Shown here piece by piece: positions 28,037-36,429 of a stretch of DNA of 64,000 nt (position 1 is the first letter of the stretch; each line of letters begins with the position of its first letter). The DNA is taken from assembly GCA_963834705.1 (NCBI GenBank), contig CAWICV010000004.1:1-64000 (forward strand), in the 5' to 3' direction. The stretch is from RYN-230 sp963834705. GTDB taxonomy: Bacteria > Actinomycetota > Actinomycetes > Streptosporangiales > Streptosporangiaceae. The notes under the pieces were generated by a model. The model was not told where the DNA came from. It saw nothing but the letters and a program-made list of their open reading frames with translations, and searched no databases. A program made the position numbers and the translations under genes.

Positions 28037-28822
28037 TCAGCTGCGGCTAGCGGGCTGGGCCTGCTCGTTGCTATCGGGCTGGGGTGCTGGCTGGGGCGCG
28101 GGCCGCTTGGGCAGGAACAGGGTGAGGACGGTGACGAAGGCCAGGATCTTCGACGCGATGTTCAGTGCAGTAGGGAGCGGGGCCGACGGGTAGCCGAATC
28201 CGGACAGGGCCCAGACTGCGAACACGCCCAGCATCATCGCGAAGGAAAAGAACGTGGCCCTGGTCAGCCGCACCATCGGCGACAGCCGCAGGAGCAGCAG
28301 CGTGCTGATCTCGATCAGGAACAAGGGCACGAAGAACAGGGCCCGGTACAGGGCCGGGTCGGGCGGGATCGGGGGGTAGGTTCTGGCCATCACGATGAGG
28401 TCGAAGGGAAGCTCGAAGATCATCGGTGCGGCTATCGCGCCGATAGCGGCGCTGGCCAGCCTCGTCCCGAAGCCAGGCGAGCTGCGCGAGATGATGATCA
28501 CGAAGATGGCAGCGGCCGCCGTCAAGGTGATCGGGGCGATGCGGTCCTTGGGCGCGGCTGCGGCCGCGTTCAGGTCATATGCGTGAATGTATTGCCGGAC
28601 GTAGATGGCCAGGCAGACCAGGAACGCCGCTATCGAGGCGACCCAGACCACGATCATGGCAGCCCGGACCGCTGGCCCGGGCTGGGTGGCCCGGACGGGC
28701 AGCGGCAGCCGGATTCCGGCCAGGGTCACACCACCTGCGACGGCCAGCAAGACGATGGCGAGCCAGATCCGGGCATCCCCGGCGTAGCTGACCCATGTGC
28801 CGTACTGAGGCATGACGTGCAC
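28037..28822 (-). CDS. Polytopic membrane protein, unknown function
   Basis: A 261-residue protein with about seven hydrophobic helices, among them IWLAIVLLAVAGGVTLAGI, AAMIVVWVASIAAFLVCLAIYV, ITLTAAAAIFVIII, ALFFVPLFLIEISTLLLL and a last one near SKILAFVTVLTLFL. A Pro/Gln-rich cytoplasmic tail follows. No transporter or enzyme motif is recognised. Upstream, CTGATAT (28867-28873) and ATATCAG (28892-28898) form a 7-bp inverted repeat that could be an operator. The stretch 28823-29320 beyond it shows no other convincing gene. Confidence 0.65.
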   Translation of the reverse strand: MHVMPQYGTWVSYAGDARIWLAIVLLAVAGGVTLAGIRLPLPVRATQPGPAVRAAMIVVWVASIAAFLVCLAIYVRQYIHAYDLNAAAAAPKDRIAPITLTAAAAIFVIIISRSSPGFGTRLASAAIGAIAAPMIFELPFDLIVMARTYPPIPPDPALYRALFFVPLFLIEISTLLLLRLSPMVRLTRATFFSFAMMLGVFAVWALSGFGYPSAPLPTALNIASKILAFVTVLTLFLPKRPAPQPAPQPDSNEQAQPASRS

Positions 28823-28898
28823 CTGCTCTCAGAAGCTGCGCGATGCCCGGACAGGCCGCGCCAAAACTGATATCACGATGCTAGTCTTCTAATATCAG

Positions 28899-29320
28899 AC
28901 CTGTCAACCGTAATGACCAGGGCGATCGCAGGGTCCCGTCTAACGGGCTGATGTGATGGCAGGCCGGCACGCAGAGAGACCTACTAGTCCGAGCGCCCGG
29001 CTGATGGCCGCAGAGAAGCCGCCAGACGACCAGATCGGCGGGCTCGGTGCGCGGCTATCAAGAGCCTCCGCACCGTCGGCAATCCCCGACCACGGCCGAA
29101 CAGGCAGCCGGCTGGGCCGTATGTTTATGCATCGCCAACGCCGGGCGTGGTCGCCCGCTTCTGGCCGCACGTCGCGTGTACGAGGGGTGGCGCGGCGGAG
29201 CTTCGCTGCGGGGTGGGGCAGGCCGATATTGTGACGGGCGTTGTGCTGACCGGATTGCTGCACACGACTGTGCCGTCAGCGTATGACGGGCGCCCGTACC
29301 TCGCGGCAGGCTCGGCGTCG
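28899..29320. other. Gene-free stretch
   Basis: I see no reading frame with plausible composition and no RNA gene here. The frames present look like shadows without family resemblance. Confidence 0.35.
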
Positions 29321-30016
29321 TCACGCCACGGCAAGCAGTCGCGCGGCGAGGGCGCTCAGGCCGGGGACTGTGAGATCGAACGTGTCCGACGGCGCTGGAG
29401 CACCTTCACCCGCGCGTTGTATGTACGCGGTGCGCAGCCCATGGGCGGCGGCGGCGCGCAGGTCCCACGGGTGGGCGGCGACCATGAGCGTGCGGCGCGG
29501 GTCCAGCGCCAGGCGGTCCAGCGCGAGCTGGTACACGGCGGGGTCGGGCTTGTAGGCCGCCACCATCTCGCCGGACAGCACACAGTGCCAGGTGAGCCCG
29601 GCGGATGAGAACAAGTCGGTCAGCATCGAGAAGTTGCCGTTCGACAAGGCCACCGTGGTGAAGCGCCGGGCGAGGCGGCCCAGCGCGGCCTGCGCGTCGG
29701 GCCAGGGCCGCAGCCGGTGCCCGGCCAGCGCCAGATGCCGGACGGCAGGCTCCGGCAGCCGCGGACCCTCACGCAAGACGTCCGCGAGCGCCTCGGCGTT
29801 GAGGTCGTCGGTGGATCGCCACGGCGCCCCGTGGCCGATCGAGGCCACCAAGGCGGCGAACCGCCGCGCCCAGGCCGTGGCCAGCGCCTCAGCCTTGGGC
29901 TCCGCGCCGGCCTGATCCAGCGCGGCCGCTAGTTCGGCGCGCATCGATCCCGCCTCGTCCACCACCGTGCCGAGCACGTCGAACAGCAGGGTGTCAACGT
30001 CATCCGCAGTGACCAC
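29321..30016 (-). CDS. HAD-superfamily haloacid dehalogenase type II-like hydrolase
   Basis: A 231-residue HAD hydrolase. Motif I is LLFDVLGTVVDE: the nucleophile Asp is present, but the residue two further on is Leu rather than the Asp of phosphatases, as in (S)-2-haloacid dehalogenases. Motif II is VALSNGNFSM, the Lys motif is AAYKPDPAVYQLA, and motif III is TLMVAAHPWDLRAAAAHGLRTAYI. It probably hydrolyses 2-haloacids or a related small substrate. The length is normal and the gene appears intact. It is divergent from the DoxX gene at 30189. Confidence 0.8.
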   Translation of the reverse strand: MVTADDVDTLLFDVLGTVVDEAGSMRAELAAALDQAGAEPKAEALATAWARRFAALVASIGHGAPWRSTDDLNAEALADVLREGPRLPEPAVRHLALAGHRLRPWPDAQAALGRLARRFTTVALSNGNFSMLTDLFSSAGLTWHCVLSGEMVAAYKPDPAVYQLALDRLALDPRRTLMVAAHPWDLRAAAAHGLRTAYIQRAGEGAPAPSDTFDLTVPGLSALAARLLAVA

Positions 30017-30188
30017 GCGCCTATCGTCTCACCGGCGGCCCCGCGGACATGCTCCGGCGAACCCACCAGCGACAGCATGTGCGTACGGGGGGACGTCCGT
30101 GGGAAGGGCATCGGGTACCCGATTGATGCCGGCTCAGCCGGGATACCCAGGTAACGGGAACCGCCGATACCCCTTCAAGGAGATCCTC

Positions 30189-30674
30189 ATGAAGCGCAAG
30201 CTAAACCTCGCTCTGTGGATCGTTGCCGGAATCCTGGCCGTTGTCTTCCTCGTCGCCAGCAGCACTAAGCTGTTCGTGCCCAAAGAGAAGCTGGCCAGCA
30301 TGGGCGGCGCCGCCTCGAGATGGGTTGAAGACTTCAGCCCCGGTGCGCTTAAAGCCATCGGAGCCCTCGAGTTCCTGGCTGCAGTCGGCCTGATCGTGCC
30401 CGCCGCGCTCGGCATCGCGCCGGTTCTGGTGCCGCTGGCTGCTACCGGTGGGGTGTTGCTGTTTGTGGGCGCGGTGATCACGCGCCTCCGCCGTGGCGAG
30501 AGGGCAACGATCATTGGCGACCTGGTCTATCTCGCTATGGCCGCCTTCGTGGCGTGGGGCCGCTTCGGCCCAGGGTCCTTCACCCGGCAAACCCAGCCGG
30601 GCGTCTTTAACCGGGCTCGCCTACGCCAGATGGCACGAAGAGGCCTCCCGGACTGCGGTCAACTCGTTCCCTGA
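30189..30674 (+). CDS. DoxX-family membrane protein
   Basis: A 161-residue protein from ATG 30189, preceded by AAGGAGATC at ideal spacing. It has four membrane helices: LALWIVAGILAVVFLVASSTKLF, ALKAIGALEFLAAVGLIVPAAL, VLVPLAATGGVLLFVGAVI and IIGDLVYLAMAAFVAWGRFG. The layout and the early F..ASSTKL motif are those of the DoxX/DoxD-like family. Its function is unclear in most bacteria, though some members act in thiosulfate or redox metabolism. The following 505 nt (30675-31179) contain no gene I can support. Confidence 0.75.
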   Translation: MKRKLNLALWIVAGILAVVFLVASSTKLFVPKEKLASMGGAASRWVEDFSPGALKAIGALEFLAAVGLIVPAALGIAPVLVPLAATGGVLLFVGAVITRLRRGERATIIGDLVYLAMAAFVAWGRFGPGSFTRQTQPGVFNRARLRQMARRGLPDCGQLVP

Positions 30675-31179
30675 CCGGGCTCCGAAGCCTGATCGGAGGT
30701 TGGTTCAGGCCGGTTGCTCGACGCCGTCCGTACCACTACCGGCTGACAACCGGCCCGTGTCAACGGCACGCGAATTTGACCCCCTGGCGGCCACGCCGGG
30801 GTCAGTATTCACGTGCCGCCGACAGCCCGTAACCTCCGCCATAAAGACCTTTAGCAGGGTGCGCGGAACCATAGCAGCACACGTCGAACTCGCAGTTGCC
30901 GACTCCAACAACCTGGCATCCGCCTGCATGTTTATGCGCGACCTGGTGAGCTGCGGACGCACTGTCATCAGCGTAAGACGTTGCCGGTCAAGGCTTTGGC
31001 CGGTGCCGCGTCCGTCGTCTGTCCCTGCATAGCGGTAACGGGGCTGGAGCCCATCAGCGTGTAATCGGGTTGGTGAGACGACGGACGGGGCTGCCCATGA
31101 TGACCGTCGAGGTAACCGGAGTTCCTCAATGCCGCGCAGGGCTCGCCCCGGCCGTCAGCTTGATCGCCGGGCTCGCTGC

Positions 31180-32571
31180 TCAGGCGGCGGCTGGCAGAGC
31201 CTGGCGGTGTTTGCCGAGGGTGGCGATGACCGGGTCCCAGGCCTGGCCGGTGGTGATGACGGCGTGCAGGTGACGCAGGATCGCGGCCGCGATCACGGTC
31301 TGCGCCTGCGTGGGCTTGAGCTTGTTGGTCTGCCTGCCGGTCAGGTGCTGGTAGCGGGCCCGGTAGACCGGGTTGGCGCGCTGCGCTCCCCAGACCGCAC
31401 GCCAGGCTGCCAGGCGGAGCCCGGGCCGGCCCTGTCCGGTGAGCTTGGCCCGTCCGGTGAACGTGCCGGACAGTTTCTCCCGCGGTGCCAGCCCGGCATG
31501 CTTGACCAGCGCGCGGGCGGTCACGAACCGGCACGGGTCGCCCGTCTCGGCCAGGATCGCGGCGGCGCCGATCGCGGACAGGCCAGTGATCGAGGTGACC
31601 AGGCCGGTCAGCCCGAGCTCGTCCAGGACCCCCATCATGCGCTGCTCGGTGTCAGCCAGCCGCCGGTGCGCATGGTCCCAGTCCTGCAGCAGCAGCGCGA
31701 CCCGCTCCAGTGCGCCGGGCCGGTGAGCGATCACCCCGCCTGGATCGGCCAGGGCGGCGAACAGCTGGCGGACGATCCGCAGGCACGGCCTGCGCCGGCC
31801 GCCCGCAATGACCAGCCGCCTGGTCGCGGTCTCGAGCCGGACCAGGCCCAGCCGGCGGGTCCGGCCCAGGTCACCGCCGTCGCGGTCCACGATGACCGAC
31901 ATGGCGGCGGCCCAGGTCGCTGAACGGAACGGCTGCCGGGCAGTGTCCAGGCTGGCCGGCCAGGCGCACTCCAGCAGTGCCCGCATCTGCTGGACCTGGC
32001 TGCCGACCTCGGTGATCAGCTGCTCGCGGCGGGTGCCCAGATGCCGCAGCCGGCCCCACGTCTCATCCACCGGCTCGGGAACATAGCAGCGCAGCTGCGC
32101 GGTCAGCCGGGCGATCAGCACCGCGTCCTTGTCATCAGTCTTATCGAAGGTCAGGTCCTCCGCGCGCCGCGACCACGAAGTCAGCATCGGCTGCACGCAC
32201 ACGAACGGCATCCCGCGGTCGGCGGCCAGCTGCCCCAGCACCCGCCACCGGTGCCCGGTCGGCTCGCACGATACTGTCACCCCCGGCCAGCCCGCCGCAG
32301 CGGCACGACCGCCGGCCCAGTCCAGCGCCACGCCCAGATCCCAGGCCCGGCACCGGAATACCCGCCGGGCGATGACCCTCGAGTCGTGATCGGTCACCAC
32401 GACCATCTGCTTGACGCCGGCCAGGTCGATCCCGACGATCGCATTTGACACCGGCACCAGCACGCGCAACCGCTCCAGCCGAGCATTGCGGTTGCGGTCA
32501 CCTCGGGACACGCCACTACCGTTACCCATGAACGTCCTCCTGCTGCGTGGGACACCAAGCCCGAAGCGCAT
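31180..32571 (-). mobile_element. Second IS110-family element with transposase
   Basis: A transposase of 450-463 residues (start ATG 32529 or 32571), distinct from the copy at 26159. The DEDD domain shows AIVGIDLAGVKQMVV, VTVSCEPTGHRW and DKTDDKDAVLIARL. The C-terminal part has ITGLSAIGAAAILAETGDPCRF and, further on, GRAKLTGQGRPGLRLAAWRAV, the Ser region being replaced by a TGQG variant. The two transposases are too different to be recent duplicates, so they are independent insertions. The gene appears full length, hence possibly active. Confidence 0.85.
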
Positions 32572-32680
32572 CAGGGGGACGTTCTTACGTCACGAACCGA
32601 CACGCAGAACGTCTTTCTATGCCGCATGTCGCTCGGTGGGCATCGCGCCGATCTTGCGGCGTCGGTGGGAATATGGCGGA

Positions 32681-33202
32681 GTGACCAGGGATCTGGATCG
32701 GTCGCCGGTACGCATCGAGGTAGCCGACCTTCTGCGCCTCGCTGCGCTAGCCGCTGAAGCTGAGGCCGAGTTGTTCCGGCGCCATCCAGGCGGGTCCGGT
32801 CGCTATGCCGGCCGCCTGCTGGGCCGGGCGCTGTGCCAAGGTGCTGCCCTGCATTACGTCAACGGGAAGAACGGCGTCAAGGACTTCGACGTGTGGTCCT
32901 TCTACGCACAGCATGACGACTGGCCGTTCCCAGCCAGGTGGCGCGGAACGCGGGACTTCGGCCCTTCGAAGTTCGGCCGGTACCCCGGTGATCCGCCGCG
33001 GTATACAGGCAGGCGTGTCAACCTTTTCGGCCGCTCGCTGCCGCTCGCGCCCGGTACCGATCCAGCCCGCGCCATCTGCGACTACCTGGCGGCCGGGCGG
33101 ACTTCCTCAGCGCGGGCACTGGCGGCAAAAGCGGCCGTCCTGATCGACCCGGCACACCGCGTCGGCGAGATCGTATGGCCCATCGACGGGCGCCCGCGCT
33201 AA
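32681..33202 (+). CDS. Hypothetical protein with KDFDVW motif
   Basis: About 173 residues from GTG 32681; the frame is open further upstream, but that part overlaps the IS110 end. It is a helical N-terminus (EVADLLRLAALAAEAEAELFRR) followed by LGRALCQGAALHYVNGKNGVKDFDVWSFYAQ and basic, Tyr/Arg-rich stretches (RYPGDPPRYTGRRVNLFGRSL). The KDFDVW motif is reminiscent of nucleotidyltransferase-like proteins of unknown function, but I cannot name a catalytic set. It lies between IS110 and a nuclease-like gene on the other strand, probably as cargo. Confidence 0.5.
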   Translation: MTRDLDRSPVRIEVADLLRLAALAAEAEAELFRRHPGGSGRYAGRLLGRALCQGAALHYVNGKNGVKDFDVWSFYAQHDDWPFPARWRGTRDFGPSKFGRYPGDPPRYTGRRVNLFGRSLPLAPGTDPARAICDYLAAGRTSSARALAAKAAVLIDPAHRVGEIVWPIDGRPR

Positions 33203-33285
33203 ACGCGCGCTAATGCCGCTGTCCGCGTTGGCCGAGACCAACTCTGACCAGGGGCCGCGCTTCGGTGGCCCCCTATGACATGTGT

Positions 33286-33909
33286 CTACTCGCTGAGTCC
33301 GCGCTCGATCTGCTCCCCGATCTCCCAGGCGAACACTCGTCCGCGCTGGTGGACTGGGTGCACCAGCTGGTCATAGACCGCTGCGTGCCGATCGCCGAGG
33401 GTGACGTGCTCTGCAGCGAGTGTTTCGAACGCTTCGATCGCGGGATCCATGGGCCAGTCGTTGTAGTCGTATCCGAAAATCATGATCGCCTTGCGGCCGG
33501 GCAGATTCGAGCGGGCCAGCTTTCCGCAGTCTGTCAGGGCGCTGCGGTGTGCCGAGTAGGGGGACAGAACATGCATCAGCATGTTGTCGTTGAGCTTCCC
33601 GTTGTCCCCGAACATGCGTAGCATCTTCGCCTCGATCGCCCAGTCCCAAGACAGGCGCGGGCCGAGGCACCAATCGCATCGCTGCCGCGACGCACCAGGG
33701 TAGGGCACGTCGAGCGCGTACGCTGCATACTCCTGGTCAAGCGCGACGAGTTCGTTCGTGACGAGCCTGATCGTCCGACTCTCCGTGTGCGGGCCAATCC
33801 CGGGCTGGTACGCACGCCCTGTCGTAGATGCAACCGCTTGCGGTTTGCGGCCATCGGCGCGCTGAACCGCTACTGCGAAGTCTTCGACAAGTCGCGCCAA
33901 GTCAATCAC
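33286..33909 (-). CDS. Predicted PD-(D/E)XK-type nuclease
   Basis: About 207 residues if started at GTG 33909; the frame is open to 33981, but the first 24 residues there look non-coding. The core reads RQRCDWCLGPRLSWDWAIE, then AKMLRMFGDNGKLNDNML, then SPYSAHRSALTDCGKL, RKAIMIFGYDY and PAIEAFETLA. The Asp followed by Glu-Ala-Lys gives the D...ExK signature of restriction-type nucleases. The GDNGK and SPY..HRSALTD stretches look strongly conserved. A restriction or anti-element role is plausible, but no methylase accompanies it. Confidence 0.5.
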   Translation of the reverse strand: MIDLARLVEDFAVAVQRADGRKPQAVASTTGRAYQPGIGPHTESRTIRLVTNELVALDQEYAAYALDVPYPGASRQRCDWCLGPRLSWDWAIEAKMLRMFGDNGKLNDNMLMHVLSPYSAHRSALTDCGKLARSNLPGRKAIMIFGYDYNDWPMDPAIEAFETLAAEHVTLGDRHAAVYDQLVHPVHQRGRVFAWEIGEQIERGLSE

Positions 33910-34205
33910 GCAGCCATCATCCCAGGGATGGCGGTCATCATCATTGGTACCGCCGGCGGCCAGATCCCTCGTTCCGCCCATCCGTATCGACCGGCCAGCG
34001 CTGCTGACGACGACGCCGTTCGCCTAGCCATCGCTGTTACGGCAGCGCCGCTTGTCACGACAAGACCGGGCACACCGATCGGAGCAGCTGATCGGCTGCC
34101 CTACGAGCCATAGTCAACGCTGAGCGCACGAGCCACGCCATGCTGTGCCCAGCCTGACCAAGCTTCATCTCACCTGGCAGAAGCACGAGTCGTCCCAGTA
34201 TCCAG

Positions 34206-34239
34206 TTGACCAGCGGAGGAATTCTGATTTAAATAAGAT
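34206..34239 (+). promoter_or_regulatory. Promoter with GATTTAAAT operator, xis-int operon
   Basis: TTGACC (34206-34211), a 16-nt spacer and TTTAAA (34228-34233). The -10 lies in the centre of TTCTGATTTAAATAAGAT (34222-34239), the third copy of the palindrome. Transcription would cross a leader of about 120 nt to the excisionase start at 34359. Confidence 0.7.
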
Positions 34240-34358
34240 GTACAAGAATCAGTCATCCGTCAGCTCTGCGAGTCCCGGACTGGCCTGCCCGGGTGACAGG
34301 CAGTCGGGTTCCTCCAGGCGCGAGTGGCGCCGCCAGTCTGCCGTGAGGTGCGCTCACC

Positions 34359-34721
34359 GTGACAGCCATCGACCCACCAGCCCTGGACCTCCCGCGGCTG
34401 TTCACTCCGGCCCAGGCCGCCGAGATCTTACGAGGCCTCGGACTGACGGAGATGACCGAGTGTGCCCTGCGTACCCGCGCCTACCGCAGGCAGGTGCCCT
34501 TTCACCTAAACGGACGGCGCATCAGGTTCACGGCAACCGACTTGCGCGAGATCGTGGAGGGTCAGGCGCATCGACCCAGGCCAGCTCACGAGACTCGCAC
34601 CGTTCCACCAGCCAGTCGCCGAGCGCCCCGGCCATCCTCATCGCATCACCATGAGCGACCGTCACAGACGTGGCGGGCCCGTAGCCCACGTGGCACGTCG
34701 TCTGCACGAGGGACTAAGTGA
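34359..34721 (+). CDS. xis: Excisionase (helix-turn-helix)
   Basis: A 120-residue protein from GTG 34359. Residues 10-65 form a MerR-like winged helix, LFTPAQAAEILRGLGL, then MTECALRTRAYRRQVPFHLNGRRIRFTATDLREIVE, which is the usual excisionase fold of actinomycete elements. The tail is disordered and rich in Pro/Arg/Ser. Its TGA overlaps the integrase ATG by one nt (TGATG), so the two are coupled. Xis would bind the attachment site and turn the integrase reaction toward excision. The operator upstream ties excision to the GntR regulator. Confidence 0.8.
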   Translation: MTAIDPPALDLPRLFTPAQAAEILRGLGLTEMTECALRTRAYRRQVPFHLNGRRIRFTATDLREIVEGQAHRPRPAHETRTVPPASRRAPRPSSSHHHERPSQTWRARSPRGTSSARGTK

Positions 34722-36265
34722 TGGCCCAGCCGCGCAGGCCGAAGCCGTGGCCCGAGACGAACCGCCAGGGGCGGACCCGGTACGTCTGGCGATTCCAGGA
34801 CCATCGGTACTGGACCAACTTCTACGACGACCCCGAGGAAGCCCGGGCGGATGCGACCAACCAGATCACCGAGCAGATAAATGGGTCATGGCACGAGCGC
34901 ACCGGCCGCAGGATGCTCATAGAAGACTGGATCGACGTCTGGGTCGGGATGCTCGGCGACATCGAGCCCACGACGCGCGCCAAGTACAAGTACTTCGTCG
35001 AGGGCTTCATCCTGCCGGAGTTCCAAGGCCGCGAACTCGGGTCCCTGCAGTTCGAGGAGATCGAGGCGTGGGACAGCGCCATCCCAACCCGCATCAGCGC
35101 CAGAGGCCGCCCGTACGCCCGGTCAGTGGCTAGCTCGGCCCGCTCCCTGCTGATCACGATCCTCGGCGACGCAGTTCACGCCGGGAAGATCGAACGGAAC
35201 CCGGCCGAACGACGCAAGGGCCGCCGCGGTCGGGTGCGCGTCAAGGGCCGAGTAGCGTCCCGGGCCGCCCAGGACACCACGGCGAACGTGATCACGCCTT
35301 TCCAGGCGCTGTGTCTCGCTGAGCGGTGCGCGCTGATGTCTGGCCGTGACATCGACCTAGTGATGAACGTGTTCGCCGCCTGGACCGGCGTCCGCTGGGG
35401 CGAACTCATGGCAGTAGAGGGCTGGACGGGCAAGGACTCCCCGCTCCAGTTTCCCAAGACCGACATCGCCACCTACGCCGTGGACTGGCAACTTCGCGAA
35501 CTCGGCGGCGCCGTCTGCAAGTCAGCCCCCAAGGACGGTTCGTTCCGCGTGCTAGACCTGCCGCCCTTCCTCGCCGACCTCATGCGCTGGGCCATGGACA
35601 ACCGCCACGACACCTGCGCCTGCCCGCTCATCGACGGCAAGCCGGCCTGCAAAGGCGAAGACAAGACACCGCCCAACTACCTGTTCCTCGGCCCGAAGCG
35701 CGGCCACCTCCGCCGCTCCAACTACGCTGACGACTTCCTCACCCCAGCCGCCGAAGGCCTGCACCCCGAACGTAAGGGCTTCCGCCGCCCTGTCTACATC
35801 ACCGCTGAGCCCTGGCCTGGCCTACCGATCCGCCGGGGCAACCGCAGAAACAAGGCCGCCGACCTCGCTGACGGCACCTGGCCGAACCTGATCGGCAAAT
35901 TCAAGCCCCACGACTACCGGCACTCACACGCCACCTGGCTGGACGCCGCCAACCTGAGCAAGGTCATCCAGATGGACCGCCGCGGCCACGCCCTGCAAGG
36001 CATGGACCGCGTCTACATGCACGTGACCCGCCAGCTGCGCGAGCGCCTCTGCGCGGCACTCGAAGAGCTATGGCAAGACGCGCTGGCCCAGCGCTACAAG
36101 ATCAGCCCGCACTCACACGTGCCCCTGCTGGCTGATCTACTGCGAGCCCACGAGACGGCCCAGCAGACCGCTGCCGGACGTGCCCGCAGCCACGGTCAGA
36201 CCGCCAAAATTAGTGATCTTGCCACTCGATCTGACACTCGCCGCGCTCAGCGGCCCGCCAGCTGA
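34721..36265 (+). CDS. int: Tyrosine-recombinase integrase
   Basis: About 514 residues from ATG 34721. An N-terminal arm-binding region precedes a SAM-like core-binding domain (about 65-150, DWIDVWVGMLGDIEPTTRAKY). The catalytic domain holds Arg in AAWTGVRWGELMA (about 224), HDYRHSHATWL (about 397-407), RRGHAL and the nucleophile Tyr in DRVYMHVT (about 431). All active-site residues are present. It integrates the element at the 3' end of the tRNA-Thr gene lying only 25 nt downstream, the usual arrangement for these elements. Confidence 0.9.
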   Translation: MAQPRRPKPWPETNRQGRTRYVWRFQDHRYWTNFYDDPEEARADATNQITEQINGSWHERTGRRMLIEDWIDVWVGMLGDIEPTTRAKYKYFVEGFILPEFQGRELGSLQFEEIEAWDSAIPTRISARGRPYARSVASSARSLLITILGDAVHAGKIERNPAERRKGRRGRVRVKGRVASRAAQDTTANVITPFQALCLAERCALMSGRDIDLVMNVFAAWTGVRWGELMAVEGWTGKDSPLQFPKTDIATYAVDWQLRELGGAVCKSAPKDGSFRVLDLPPFLADLMRWAMDNRHDTCACPLIDGKPACKGEDKTPPNYLFLGPKRGHLRRSNYADDFLTPAAEGLHPERKGFRRPVYITAEPWPGLPIRRGNRRNKAADLADGTWPNLIGKFKPHDYRHSHATWLDAANLSKVIQMDRRGHALQGMDRVYMHVTRQLRERLCAALEELWQDALAQRYKISPHSHVPLLADLLRAHETAQQTAAGRARSHGQTAKISDLATRSDTRRAQRPAS

Positions 36266-36290
36266 CCAGCGAAACCACCTCTGACCTGGG

Positions 36291-36363
36291 AGCCCCCTTA
36301 CGGAATCGAACCGTAGACCTTCTCCTTACCATGGAGACGCTCTGCCGACTGAGCTAAGGGGGC
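36291..36363 (-). tRNA. tRNA-Thr (GGT)
   Basis: Read on the minus strand, the acceptor stem GCCCCCT / AGGGGGC closes a normal cloverleaf. The D arm is GCTCAGTCGGCAGAGC, the anticodon stem TCTCC / GGAGA carries the loop ATGGTAA with anticodon GGT, and the T arm is TACGGTTCGATTCCGTA. The discriminator is T, followed by CCCA in the genome. The 3' end faces the integrase gene, so this is the likely attachment site, and integration keeps the tRNA intact. Confidence 0.92.
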
Positions 36364-36429
36364 GACGGCTCTCGAACCACCGCGCCAAGTGAGCATACAC
36401 GGCCCTGGACGCACACCCGAACTCGGCGC

